Assembly: GCF_034669705.1 (NCBI RefSeq)
Contig: NZ_JAXMOR010000001.1
Coordinates: 209,631-273,630 of the forward strand
Length of the DNA stretch: 64,000 nt
Source: Marinovum sp034669705
GTDB taxonomy: Bacteria; Pseudomonadota; Alphaproteobacteria; Rhodobacterales; Rhodobacteraceae
Direction: 5' to 3'
This document shows, in pieces, positions 1 through 8,568 of the stretch; position 1 is the stretch's first letter; every line of letters begins with the position of its first letter. The notes beneath the pieces are model-generated. The model worked only from the letters and a program-made list of their open reading frames with translations. It did no database searches and was not told the origin of the DNA. The translations under genes and the position numbers were made by a program.

Positions 1-917
1 GCATGGGTGGTGCAGACCACGCCCCAAGTGGGCAGGGGGCCACGGCGCGGCGGCACATGGGGGACCGGCGCGGTGATCTTCGCCTCGGGGCTGTCCGTGT
101 CGGCGGCCTGGTCGGCAGTCTGGGCGGCGTCACGGCGCTCCTTGCGCTTGCGCATGATCCGCAGGCGGCGGAACACGGTGCGCGGATCGTGGATCAGCAG
201 GTCGAGCAGGTGGCGCGCCAAGGGCCGCAGCACGTCATCCTCGCCGGCATCGATCCAGAGCCGGCCCAGCATGTTCACGTCGAGCCCGCCGGCCGGCAGG
301 TGGAAGGCATCCATCTCGAGCGGCAGCGGCCCGCGATCCTTGCCGGTAAGCGCGAAGGGCCGGTCGGCCGAGAGGCCGGAATAGCGGCGCTCGCTCTCGT
401 AGAGCTTCATCGTGCCGAAGAGCACCGTCATCGCCTGGCCGACGCGGCGCTGCACTTCGGTCTGGCCGTGATCGCCAAAGGTGGTCAGCGCCGAGACCAG
501 CCAGCGCGGATCGAGCTGGTCCAGCAGGTGGTCATGCTCCTCGGCCCAGATCCGGTGGAACAGCGCCGCGGTGTGTTCGGGCTGGCCGGATTTGCGCAGA
601 TGCGCGATCAACAGCCCGTGCAGCGCGCAAAGCTCGGAGCGCCCGGCAAGCTCCTCGCGGATCTCCAGCAGTTTGCGCCGGTTCGACGAGCGCACCGGTG
701 CGGCGCGCAGCGGGTCGTCTGCCGGCGGCGGCACCAAGTGCGCCTTGAGCGGCGCGAAATCCACGTCGAGCCCCGGCAGGCGCTCGCGCTTGGAGAATTT
801 CAGCGGTTCGCGGCGGGCCTCCATCTGGGCCAGCACGCCGTCGATGCCATCGTCATAGGTCGGGCTGCGCTCAGCGCTTGGGTCGGGCATGCGGTCGGGG
901 TGCAACGTGTCATTCAT
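1..917 (-). CDS. hypothetical protein, N-terminal part (runs off left edge)
   Basis: The reading frame opens at an ATG at 917 (MNDTLHPDRMPD...) and stays open for 305 codons to the window edge, so the C-terminus is missing. The visible part is soluble, rich in Arg, Leu and Asp, with a basic stretch (RIMRKRKERRD) near residue 250. It ends in PTWGVVCTTHA, which resembles the opening beta strand of a GT-A-type glycosyltransferase domain; that reading is an inference from a few residues. Third-position GC bias and a coherent protein composition favour this strand over the overlapping open frame on the opposite strand. It lies downstream of prfC on the same strand, 133 bases away. Function unknown. 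Confidence 0.6.
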   Translation of the reverse strand, partial: MNDTLHPDRMPDPSAERSPTYDDGIDGVLAQMEARREPLKFSKRERLPGLDVDFAPLKAHLVPPPADDPLRAAPVRSSNRRKLLEIREELAGRSELCALHGLLIAHLRKSGQPEHTAALFHRIWAEEHDHLLDQLDPRWLVSALTTFGDHGQTEVQRRVGQAMTVLFGTMKLYESERRYSGLSADRPFALTGKDRGPLPLEMDAFHLPAGGLDVNMLGRLWIDAGEDDVLRPLARHLLDLLIHDPRTVFRRLRIMRKRKERRDAAQTADQAADTDSPEAKITAPVPHVPPRRGPLPTWGVVCTTH

Positions 918-987
918 GAGGCGACTTTGCAGGTTTGAGGGGCGTATTGCAATTGCCGCAGACCCGGCCCCGGCCTGTTTCATCGGA

Positions 988-1013
988 CCTGCCGCGATCC
1001 TGGCCGCGGCAGG
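988..1013 (-). terminator. possible terminator hairpin after prfC
   Basis: A perfect 9-bp stem (CCTGCCGCG / CGCGGCAGG, 8-base loop) sits 38 bases past the prfC stop. On the minus strand there is no clear U tract after it, so it may be a weak or Rho-assisted terminator or simply a structured 3' end. Confidence 0.35.
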
Positions 1014-1050
1014 TTAAAACAAGGTTAAACCCGACAGGGAAATACGGAGA

Positions 1051-2658
1051 TCAGACCATCATCTCCTTGGTCGCGGTCAGCGTGACCTCTGGGTAATCGC
1101 GTTCGATCCGGTCGATATCCCACTGCAAACGCGTGAGATAAACGATGTCGCCGTCATTGTCGTGGGCGATGTGCTGCTTGTTGGCATTGGTGAACTTGTC
1201 GACCGCCAGCTTGTCGCCCTGCACCCAGCGCGCCGACGTGAACTGCGACGGCTCGAAGCGCACCGGCAGGCCGTATTCCAGCTCGATCCGGCTGGCGAGG
1301 ACCTCGAACTGGAGCGCGCCGACGACGCCGACGATGAAGCCCGAGCCGAAGGAGGGTTTGAACACCTTGGCCGCGCCTTCCTCGGCGAATTGCATCAGCG
1401 CCTTCTCCAGATGCTTGGCCTTCATCGGATCGCCGGCGCGGCAGGTCTGCAGCAGCTCTGGCGCGAAGGACGGGATGCCGGTGACGCGCAGCGCCTCGCC
1501 CTCGGTCAGCGTATCGCCGATGCGCAGCTGGCCGTGGTTGGGAATGCCGATGATGTCGCCGGCCCAGGCCTCTTCCGCCAGTTCGCGGTCCGAGGCGAGA
1601 AACAGCACCGGGTTCGACACCGCCATCGGTTTCTTGGTGCGCACATGGGTCAGCTTCATGCCGCGCTTGAAATGCCCGCTGGCCATCCGCAAAAAGGCCA
1701 CCCGGTCGCGGTGCTTGGGGTCCATGTTCGCCTGAACCTTGAAGACAAAGCCGGAAACCTTTGTTTCCTCGGGCGAAATCTCGCGCGGGGTGGCGCGTTG
1801 CGGCTGAGGTTCGGGACCATACGTCCCGATGCCTTCCATCAGCTCCTTGACGCCGAAGGAGTTGATCGCCGAGCCGAACCAGATCGGTGTCATATGGCCT
1901 TCGAGCACCGCCTGCGGGTCGAGCTTGGGCAGCAGTTCACGCGCCATCTCGACCTCTTCGAGGAACGGCTCGAGCAGCTCGGCCGGCACGTGCTTGGCCA
2001 GAAGCGGATCGTCCAGCCCCTTGATCTCGATCGATGCAGCCACCTTGTTGCGGTCGGCGCGGTCCATCAGCTCGAGCCGGTCGTTGATCAGGTCGTAGCA
2101 GCCGATGAAATCGCGCCCGACGCCGATCGGCCAGCTCGCAGGGGTGACGTCGATCGCCAGGTTCTCCTGGATCTCGTCGATGATCTCGAAGGTCTCGCGG
2201 CTCTCGCGGTCCATCTTGTTGCAGAAGGTCAGGATCGGCAGGTCGCGCAGCCGGCAGACCTCGAACAGCTTCTGGGTCTGGCTTTCCACCCCCTTGGCGC
2301 CGTCGATCACCATCACCGCCGCATCGACCGCGGTCAGCGTGCGATAGGTGTCCTCGGAGAAATCCGAGTGGCCCGGCGTGTCGACGAGGTTGAAGCGGAA
2401 GGTCTTGTAATCGAACGACATGGCCGAGGCCGAGACCGAGATGCCGCGGTCCTTCTCCATCTGCATGAAATCCGAGCGCGTGCGCCGTGCCTCGCCCTTG
2501 GCGCGCACCTGTCCGGCCATCTGGATCGCACCGCCGTAGAGCAGGAATTTCTCGGTCAGCGTGGTCTTGCCGGCGTCGGGGTGCGAAATGATGGCAAAGG
2601 TGCGCCGCCGGGCTATTTCCCGGGGCAGGTCAGGGCGGTTTGGCGTCACGTCAAGCAT
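1051..2658 (-). CDS. prfC: peptide chain release factor 3 (RF3)
   Basis: RF3 is the translational GTPase that recycles RF1 and RF2 from the ribosome after peptide release. The 535-residue product matches the usual length (about 530). The GTPase signatures are in order: G1 SHPDAGKTT at about residues 25-33, G3 DTPGHSDF near 95, G4 NKMD near 147, followed by the RF3-type C-terminal domains ending in LTATKEMMV. I place the start at the ATG at 2658 (MLDVTPNRPDL), because the frame upstream to 2775 codes for unrelated low-quality sequence and overlaps the divergent gene at 2756. It is divergent from that gene, with 97 bases between the starts. Confidence 0.95.
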   Translation of the reverse strand: MLDVTPNRPDLPREIARRRTFAIISHPDAGKTTLTEKFLLYGGAIQMAGQVRAKGEARRTRSDFMQMEKDRGISVSASAMSFDYKTFRFNLVDTPGHSDFSEDTYRTLTAVDAAVMVIDGAKGVESQTQKLFEVCRLRDLPILTFCNKMDRESRETFEIIDEIQENLAIDVTPASWPIGVGRDFIGCYDLINDRLELMDRADRNKVAASIEIKGLDDPLLAKHVPAELLEPFLEEVEMARELLPKLDPQAVLEGHMTPIWFGSAINSFGVKELMEGIGTYGPEPQPQRATPREISPEETKVSGFVFKVQANMDPKHRDRVAFLRMASGHFKRGMKLTHVRTKKPMAVSNPVLFLASDRELAEEAWAGDIIGIPNHGQLRIGDTLTEGEALRVTGIPSFAPELLQTCRAGDPMKAKHLEKALMQFAEEGAAKVFKPSFGSGFIVGVVGALQFEVLASRIELEYGLPVRFEPSQFTSARWVQGDKLAVDKFTNANKQHIAHDNDGDIVYLTRLQWDIDRIERDYPEVTLTATKEMMV

Positions 2659-2755
2659 GGCGCGCGTATAGAGCCTGCCCGGTCGCGGCGCAATATGGCG
2701 CGGCGTGTCCGCACCCCTGGCCTCGCGGGAACGTGCAACGGAAAGGAGCAGGGTC

Positions 2756-3007
2756 ATGCCCAACCCCAGCATCAAGGACGAAGAGACCTATCAATCGCTG
2801 CGCGACGATGGTGCGTCAAAGGAAAAGGCCGCCCGGATCGCCAATGCCCAGGCCAATGACGAGCAGCAGCCGTCGAAGAAGGGTGGCAAGCAGCCGCCCT
2901 ATGAGGACTGGACAAAGGAGGAGCTCTATGACCGGGCGCAGGAGCTCGACATCGAGGGCCGCAGCGACATGGACAAGGACGAGCTGATCGCGGCGCTGCG
3001 CAAGTAG
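2756..3007 (+). CDS. small Rho-N/SAP-like domain protein (DUF7218-type)
   Basis: An 83-residue protein starting MPNPSIKDEETYQSLRDDG, the opening typical of small proteins listed as DUF7218. A lysine- and glutamine-rich linker follows, then a C-terminal motif (YEDWTKEELYDRAQELDI ... KDELIAALRK) with the two-helix pattern of Rho N-terminal/SAP nucleic-acid-binding folds. The start at 2756 is set by an upstream GGAAAGGAG ribosome-binding site at 2740-2748. A nucleic-acid-binding role is inferred from the fold only; no specific function is known to me. It stands alone, divergent from prfC. Confidence 0.8.
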   Translation: MPNPSIKDEETYQSLRDDGASKEKAARIANAQANDEQQPSKKGGKQPPYEDWTKEELYDRAQELDIEGRSDMDKDELIAALRK

Positions 3008-3088
3008 GGGTGAGTCCGGTCTCGGAACCGACAGGGCGCGACGTGCCTGAGCCGGGCCTGAGCCCTGTGACAGGAGGCAAGGGACGAG

Positions 3089-3109
3089 GCCCCGGATCAG
3101 GTCCGGGGC
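3089..3109. repeat. REP-like palindrome, 8+5+8 family
   Basis: Perfect inverted repeat GCCCCGGA - 5 bases - TCCGGGGC. It lies 8 bases past the stop of the Hint-domain gene at 3118. Similar 21-bp palindromes lie at 12551-12571, 18879-18899, 48748-48768 and 48855-48875, always in intergenic DNA. Confidence 0.75.
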
Positions 3110-3117
3110 GGGGGTGT

Positions 3118-4122
3118 CTAGCGGGTCGAGGCGCGGCGCAGCAGTTCGGCGGCGTCGGGGCGACTGGCGAGGCTTTCGCTCAGCTCGAAGTCGCTGCGCA
3201 GACGGTTGTCATGGGCCGGCAAGGCTGCGCTCAGGGTGGCGTCAAGCGCCTGCGGCAGGGCGGCCCGGGTGCGGGTGTCGACCAGCAGGGTCTCGGCGGC
3301 GATGCCGGCGGCATAGATGATCTGATGGTCGTCGAACAGCAGCTGGAAATACTCAACGAACCCGCCCTCGATCCGGCGCACGCTGTCGCCGTTGACCAGA
3401 TGGCGCGCCTTGACCAGCACTTCTGAGCGACCGGCGCCCATGTGATCGTGGCGCTGGTAGACAAAGAGCCGGTGATCGGGGCTGACCAGCAGGTCGTCGA
3501 CATTGTTGAGCGTGCCGGCGCGGATCAGGATCGGCGCGTCCTCGCCGGTGGCGCGTCGGGTGGTCTGGCCGATCCAGCGCAGCGGCTGCGGCCCGTCATC
3601 TCGGGTCAGCACCCGGTCACCGGCCAGCAAGTCCTGCACCGGTTTCTGCGCACCGCTGGCAAGGGTGATCATCGTGCCATGGGTAAAGGACACGCAGGCA
3701 ACCTCGGCAAAGCGCCGCTCGGGCGTGTCGTAATCGAGGCCGATGATGCGGTAGTCGGTCTTGGCGCGCAGCGGGCCCAGCGGCAGGCCATATGTCGCCG
3801 CCACCATGCCGTCGGCGTCGACCTCGACCAGCACGATCAGATCGACGGTATCGCCGTCGTTGCACATGAAGGTGATGCAGCAATCGACATAGACCGCGCG
3901 GCCAGCCCGGCCCAGCCGCGTGCCTTCGGCCAGGTGCAGGCTGCGCGGCCCGCTCTGGCCGGTCCGCAGTTCGCGGCAGCGGGCCCCGGCGGTGAGGTGA
4001 TAGACGTCGTCATGCTGCAGATCCGCGCCGAACCCCAGCGGATCGCCAAGGTTGGCGCCGTCGACGACCGTCAGGTCGCCGGACTGATACACCGAAAGGG
4101 TCTGGGTCGTACCGCGTGCCAT
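3118..4122 (-). CDS. Hint-domain (hedgehog/intein-like) protein
   Basis: The 334-residue protein has a novel-looking N-terminal domain of about 140 residues, then a Hint module: VSFTHGTMI, LLAGDRVLTRDDGPQPLRWIG, VSPDHRLFV and YFQLLFDDHQIIYAAG follow the order seen in PF13403-type Hint domains common in Rhodobacterales. In the canonical form the first block reads CFTxGT; here the residue aligned with the nucleophile is Ser, and a Cys lies two residues upstream. No signal peptide is visible. The start at 4122 (MARGTTQTL) follows CGGAG, 8 bases upstream. Hint domains carry out self-cleavage or splicing in known examples, but whether this one is active is unknown. Single gene, followed by a REP-like palindrome. 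Confidence 0.8.
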   Translation of the reverse strand: MARGTTQTLSVYQSGDLTVVDGANLGDPLGFGADLQHDDVYHLTAGARCRELRTGQSGPRSLHLAEGTRLGRAGRAVYVDCCITFMCNDGDTVDLIVLVEVDADGMVAATYGLPLGPLRAKTDYRIIGLDYDTPERRFAEVACVSFTHGTMITLASGAQKPVQDLLAGDRVLTRDDGPQPLRWIGQTTRRATGEDAPILIRAGTLNNVDDLLVSPDHRLFVYQRHDHMGAGRSEVLVKARHLVNGDSVRRIEGGFVEYFQLLFDDHQIIYAAGIAAETLLVDTRTRAALPQALDATLSAALPAHDNRLRSDFELSESLASRPDAAELLRRASTR

Positions 4123-4304
4123 GCCGATCTCCGAATGCCCGCGCAAGGACGGGAAAACTCTGTTACGGGGCTTACTCTGATCGCCGATTGTGGCACCACT
4201 GGGAAAACCGCCGGGCGATTTTCCGGCCATGGCGTGCAGGCGCCCGTGATTGACAACATTAGGGCAAAGCCCGACAGATGCGAAGCGGAACAGGGAGATA
4301 TCTG

Positions 4305-5084
4305 ATGGATTTGGGAATTAGCGGTAAACGCGCGGTGGTCTGCGCGGCGTCGAAAGGTCTGGGCCGCGGCTGCGCCATGGCGCTGGCCGAGGCCGGTGTC
4401 AACCTTGTGATCAACGCCCGCGGCGCCGAGGCGCTGGAAGAAACCGCGCAGGCGATCCGCGACGCACATGGCGTCGAGGTGACGGCGGTGGCCGCCGACA
4501 TCACCACCGAAGAGGGCCGGGCCAAGGTGCTCGAAGCCGCGGGCGAGGCCGACATCCTGGTCAACAACGCCGGGGGCCCGCCGCCGGGCATGTGGCAGGA
4601 CTGGGACCGCGAGGATTTCATCAAGGCGCTCGACGGCAACATGCTGGCGCCGATCGCGATGATCCAGGCGCTGGTGCCGGCCATGATGGACCGCGGCTGG
4701 GGTCGGGTGGTCAATATCACCTCGCAATCGGTCAAGGCGCCGATCCCGGTGCTGGGCCTGTCGAATGCGGCCCGTGCCGGGCTTACCGGCTTTGTCGCGG
4801 GCACTTCGCGGCAGGTGGCGGGCAGCGGCGTGACGATCAACAACCTCCTGCCGGGCATCCATGCCACCGACCGCGCCGTCTCGCTCGACAAGGGCGTTGC
4901 CGACCAGCAGGGGATCACCCCGGAAGAGGCCAAGGCGCAGCGCTGCAAGTCCATTCCCGCCGGCCGCTACGGCACCGCCGAGGAATTCGGCGCCGCCTGC
5001 GCCTTTCTCTGCTCGGGCCATGCCGGGTTCATCGTCGGTCAGAACCTGCTGCTCGACGGTGGCGGGGTGAACAGCACGCTCTGA
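4305..5084 (+). CDS. short-chain dehydrogenase/reductase family protein, non-canonical active site
   Basis: A 259-residue SDR fold protein. The nucleotide-binding region reads CAASKGLGRGCA (about residues 14-25), with NNAGG near 89. The catalytic region is unusual: after NITS, the positions expected to be Tyr and Lys (YxxxK) are Ser and Arg (SNAAR). This matches the 'BKR-like' SDR subgroup (beta-ketoacyl-reductase-like) described as lacking a perfect catalytic tetrad. Its substrate is unknown and it may not be a classical reductase. The start at 4305 is preceded by AGGGAG. It is a single gene between the divergent Hint gene and the ABC ATPase at 5174. Confidence 0.88.
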   Translation: MDLGISGKRAVVCAASKGLGRGCAMALAEAGVNLVINARGAEALEETAQAIRDAHGVEVTAVAADITTEEGRAKVLEAAGEADILVNNAGGPPPGMWQDWDREDFIKALDGNMLAPIAMIQALVPAMMDRGWGRVVNITSQSVKAPIPVLGLSNAARAGLTGFVAGTSRQVAGSGVTINNLLPGIHATDRAVSLDKGVADQQGITPEEAKAQRCKSIPAGRYGTAEEFGAACAFLCSGHAGFIVGQNLLLDGGGVNSTL

Positions 5085-5173
5085 ACCGCGCCGGCGGATG
5101 CTTGCAGGGCGGGGCGGGGGTTGTTATCTGACGCCGAAGCCGATTGTTTTGATCGGAAAAGCGAGAGGCCCCC

Positions 5174-6325
5174 TTGCCGCCCGAACCCAAGCCAGACCCC
5201 AGAGCCGACGCGCGGCCCGCCCCCAGCCACGAGGCGCGGCCCGCCCCGCCGCCGCCGCGCCTTGAAATCCGCAATCTCGTGCGCAATTTCGAGGGCCGCC
5301 GGGTGGTCGACGACGTCTCGCTGTCGATCCAGCCGGGGCAGGTGACCTGCCTGCTCGGTCCCTCTGGCTGTGGCAAGTCGACGACGCTGAGGATGATTGC
5401 GGGGGTCGACATGCAGGACGCCGGCGAGATCTATGTCGACGGCCAATTGATCTGCGACACGCTGTTTCGTGTCCCGCCGGAGCGCCGCTCGATCGGGCTG
5501 ATGTTTCAGGATTTCGCGCTGTTTCCGCATCTGACGGTGGGGCGCAACGTGTCTTTCGGGCTGCGCGAAAAGGGCGCCGCAGCGCGGGCCCGGGCCGAGG
5601 AGATGCTGGCCAAGGTGGGTCTCGAGCGCTTCATCGACGGCTATCCGCATGAGCTTTCTGGTGGCGAACAGCAGCGGGTGGCGCTGGCCCGGGCGCTGGC
5701 GCCGCAGCCCAAGATCATGCTGATGGACGAGCCGTTTTCCGGTCTCGACAACCGGCTGCGCGACGGCATCCGCGACGAGACGCTGGCGGTGCTCAAGGAA
5801 GAGGACACCGCCGTCCTGCTGGTGACCCATGAGCCGGAAGAGGCAATGCGCATGGCCGACGAGATCGCGCTGATGCGCGACGGGCGGATCGTGCAGCAGG
5901 GCGCGCCCTACAATATCTACCGCGCGCCCAAGGATAAGGCTGCCGTGGCTTTCTTCAGCGATATCAACGTGATCGAGAGCGAAGTTCACGGGGCGCTGGT
6001 GGATACGCCCTTCGGCGATTTCCTGGCCCCCGGTCTGCCCGATGGCGCCCAGGTCGAGATCGTGTTCCGGCCGCAGCATGTCGGCATCGACTTCGACCGT
6101 GCGGGCCAAGGCCCGCATCCCACCGCCGAGCGCGGCGTGGCGGCGCGCGGCGTGGTCGAGCGCGCGCGCTTCATGGGCAAGGAGAGCCTTGTGGAGTTCC
6201 GCATGGACCATGACGACACCACCCTGCGCGCCACCGTGCCCAACGTTTTTCTGCCCAAGAAGGGCACGCCGCTGTGGCTGTCGATCCGCCGCGACCGCTG
6301 TTTCGTCTTTCCCCGCGTGGGCTGA
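5174..6325 (+). CDS. ABC transporter ATP-binding protein, FbpC-like
   Basis: A 383-residue ATPase with a proline-rich N-terminal extension (about 27 residues), Walker A GPSGCGKST, Q-loop QDFALFPH, signature LSGGEQQR, Walker B IMLMDEPFSGLD and switch His VTHEPEE. It has a C-terminal TOBE-type domain (EIVFRPQHVGI). The arrangement matches ATPases of ferric iron or spermidine/putrescine importers, with iron(III) FbpC the closest by feel. No permease or binding-protein gene is next to it, so the partner is unknown. The start codon appears to be TTG at 5174, with GAGAGG just upstream. Confidence 0.88.
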   Translation: MPPEPKPDPRADARPAPSHEARPAPPPPRLEIRNLVRNFEGRRVVDDVSLSIQPGQVTCLLGPSGCGKSTTLRMIAGVDMQDAGEIYVDGQLICDTLFRVPPERRSIGLMFQDFALFPHLTVGRNVSFGLREKGAAARARAEEMLAKVGLERFIDGYPHELSGGEQQRVALARALAPQPKIMLMDEPFSGLDNRLRDGIRDETLAVLKEEDTAVLLVTHEPEEAMRMADEIALMRDGRIVQQGAPYNIYRAPKDKAAVAFFSDINVIESEVHGALVDTPFGDFLAPGLPDGAQVEIVFRPQHVGIDFDRAGQGPHPTAERGVAARGVVERARFMGKESLVEFRMDHDDTTLRATVPNVFLPKKGTPLWLSIRRDRCFVFPRVG

Positions 6326-6468
6326 GCCCCGCTGCGACAGATCGCGCGCGGTGCGATTGACCATGTACATTCCCGCCGCTTTGCGTTAGGCAAGCGGTTT
6401 CGCAACCTGTCCTTAGGGGCAGATGGGCCGGCATCCTGCCCCGCCCGCCACTCAGAACGGTTTTCCAC

Positions 6469-8568
6469 ATGATCCAGACCCTGTCCGATGCGCTTGCCGA
6501 GCGTGGCTATGACACGTTGACCCCGGTGCAGACGGCAGTCACCGACCCAGAGCTTTCCGGCTCCGACCTGCTGGTTTCCGCCCAGACCGGTTCGGGCAAG
6601 ACGGTGGGCTTCGGCCTCGCCATCGGCCCGACCATCCTCGACGATGACGGCCAGTTCGGCCGCGCCGCGGCGCCGCTGGCGCTGGTGGTCGCACCGACCC
6701 GGGAGCTCGCCTTCCAGGTGACGCGCGAGCTTGACTGGCTCTATGGCAAGACCGGCGCGCGGGTCGCCTCCTGCGTCGGTGGCATGGACATGCGCGACGA
6801 ACGCCGCACGCTGGAGCGGGGCGCGCATATCGTCGTGGGCACCCCCGGCCGGCTGCGCGACCACATCCAGCGCGGCTCGCTCGACATGACCGAGCTGCGC
6901 GCGGTGGTGCTCGACGAGGCCGACGAAATGCTCGATCTGGGCTTCCGCGAAGACCTCGAGTTCATGCTGGGCGAGGCGCCGGAAGAGCGCCGCACGCTGC
7001 TGTTCTCGGCCACCGTGCCGCCGATGATCGTCAAACTGGCGCAGAACTACCAGCGCGACGCGGTGCGGGTGACCACTCTGGCCGAAAAGGGCCAGCACGC
7101 CGACATCGCCTATCAGGCGCTGCGGGTCGCCCAGCAGGACGCCGAGAACGCCATCATCAACGTGCTGCGCTATCACGACGCGCAGAACGCCATCGTCTTT
7201 GCCAACACCCGCGCCACGGTGAACCGGCTGACCGCACGCTTTGCCAACCGCGGCTTTTCCGTCGTCTGCCTGTCTGGCGAGCTGAGCCAGACCGAGCGGA
7301 CCCATGCGCTTCAGGCGATGCGCGACGGCCGCGCCCGGGTCTGCGTCGCCACCGACGTGGCGGCGCGCGGCATCGACCTGCCCAATCTCGAACTGGTGGT
7401 GCATGCCGAGCTGCCGTCGAACTTCGAGAGCCTGCTGCACCGCTCGGGCCGCACCGGCCGCGCCGGGCGCAAGGGGATTTCCGCCCTGATCGTGCCGCCC
7501 AAGGTTGCCAAGAAGGCCGAGCGGCTGCTCAAGATGGCCAAGGTGTCCGCCGAATGGACCGTGGCGCCCGGTGCCGACGAGATCCTGCGCCGCGACGAGG
7601 AGCGGCTGCTGAACGATCCCACCTGGTCCGAGGCGATCCGCGAGGACGAGAGCGAGTTTGCCAAGCGCCTGCTCGACCTGCATACGCCCGAGGCGATCGC
7701 CGCGGCCTATCTGCGGCTGGCCCGCTCGCGCCATTCCGCGCCCGAGGAGCTCTCCGATCCCAACACCCGCCCCGAGCGCAAGGAACGCAAGCCCTTCGGA
7801 CCAAGCGCTTGGGTGGCGCTCTCGGTGGGCCGCGATGACCGCGCCGAGGCGCGCTGGATCCTGCCGTTGCTGTGCCGTGCCGGCGGGCTCGACAAGGATT
7901 CGATCGGCGCCATCCGGGTGCAGCAGAACGAGACCTTCGTCGAACTGACCGAGGCCGCGCTGCCGAGCCTGATGGCGACGCTTGGCGCCGACAACGTGCT
8001 GGATGAAAACGTCACCGTCCGCCCCGCCGAGGCGCCGCCGCAGGGTCCGCGCCCGCCGCGGGACGACCGCGGACCCGGCAAGCCGCGCCAGAAGCGTGAC
8101 TTCGACGGCCCGCGTCCGAAGCGCGATTTTGACAGCCCGCGCCCAAAACGCGACTTCGACAGCCCGCGCCCGCCGCGCGACGAGGCTCCGAAAGCGCCGC
8201 GTCCGGCACCGAAAGAGTACAAGCCCGCCGATCCCGAGACCCACGGTCCGGCCAAGAAACGCGCCAAACCCGCCGAGGCACCGCGCCGCGACGACAAACC
8301 GCGTGGCTTTGACAAGGGGCCGAAAGCCGGCGGTGGCAAGCCGTTCAAGCCCGCTGGCAAGCCCGGCGGCAAACCCGGTGGCAAACCTGTGCCGGGCAAG
8401 GCGCTGGCAGGCAAGGCTCCCGGTGGCAAGGGTCCGGGGGCGAAGGGCTTCAGCAAGCCCGCCAAGCCGCGCGCCAGTGCCTCCGATACCTCCAAGCGCT
8501 TCACCCCGCCGGGCAAGCCCGCCGCCCCCCGCAAGGGCGGCAGCCAGCCGCCGCGCCGCAAGCCCTAA
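6469..8568 (+). CDS. DEAD-box RNA helicase with DbpA-type RNA-binding domain
   Basis: A 699-residue ATP-dependent RNA helicase. Motifs in order: TPVQ, AQTGSGKT (motif I, about 38-45), PTRELA (Ia), TPGRL (Ib), DEAD in VVLDEADEMLD (II), SAT (III), VATDVAARGID (V) and HRSGRTGRAGRKG (VI). A DbpA/CsdA-like RNA-binding domain lies around residues 440-520, followed by a roughly 180-residue basic low-complexity tail made of KRDFDSPRP units and GKP-rich repeats. Such enzymes act in ribosome assembly and cold-adapted RNA remodelling. DeaD/CsdA-like is the best guess, but I do not assign a symbol. It converges on the regulator at 8565, overlapping it by 4 bases. Confidence 0.95.
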   Translation: MIQTLSDALAERGYDTLTPVQTAVTDPELSGSDLLVSAQTGSGKTVGFGLAIGPTILDDDGQFGRAAAPLALVVAPTRELAFQVTRELDWLYGKTGARVASCVGGMDMRDERRTLERGAHIVVGTPGRLRDHIQRGSLDMTELRAVVLDEADEMLDLGFREDLEFMLGEAPEERRTLLFSATVPPMIVKLAQNYQRDAVRVTTLAEKGQHADIAYQALRVAQQDAENAIINVLRYHDAQNAIVFANTRATVNRLTARFANRGFSVVCLSGELSQTERTHALQAMRDGRARVCVATDVAARGIDLPNLELVVHAELPSNFESLLHRSGRTGRAGRKGISALIVPPKVAKKAERLLKMAKVSAEWTVAPGADEILRRDEERLLNDPTWSEAIREDESEFAKRLLDLHTPEAIAAAYLRLARSRHSAPEELSDPNTRPERKERKPFGPSAWVALSVGRDDRAEARWILPLLCRAGGLDKDSIGAIRVQQNETFVELTEAALPSLMATLGADNVLDENVTVRPAEAPPQGPRPPRDDRGPGKPRQKRDFDGPRPKRDFDSPRPKRDFDSPRPPRDEAPKAPRPAPKEYKPADPETHGPAKKRAKPAEAPRRDDKPRGFDKGPKAGGGKPFKPAGKPGGKPGGKPVPGKALAGKAPGGKGPGAKGFSKPAKPRASASDTSKRFTPPGKPAAPRKGGSQPPRRKP
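8092..8172 (+). repeat. three 27-bp in-frame repeats in the helicase tail
   Basis: Three consecutive 27-base units code for KRDFDGPRP, KRDFDSPRP and KRDFDSPRP. They form an RNA-binding-like basic/aromatic tail. The units differ at synonymous sites, so the array is not a very recent duplication. Confidence 0.8.

Noticed and set aside
3..938. Long plus-strand open frame over the left edge
   Set aside because: It is a shadow of the minus-strand gene starting at 917; its peptide is rich in Arg, Gln, His and Val as expected from antisense reading of high-GC coding DNA.
1162..2859. 565-codon plus-strand open frame opposite prfC
   Set aside because: prfC on the other strand carries all GTPase motifs; the plus frame has no recognisable motif.
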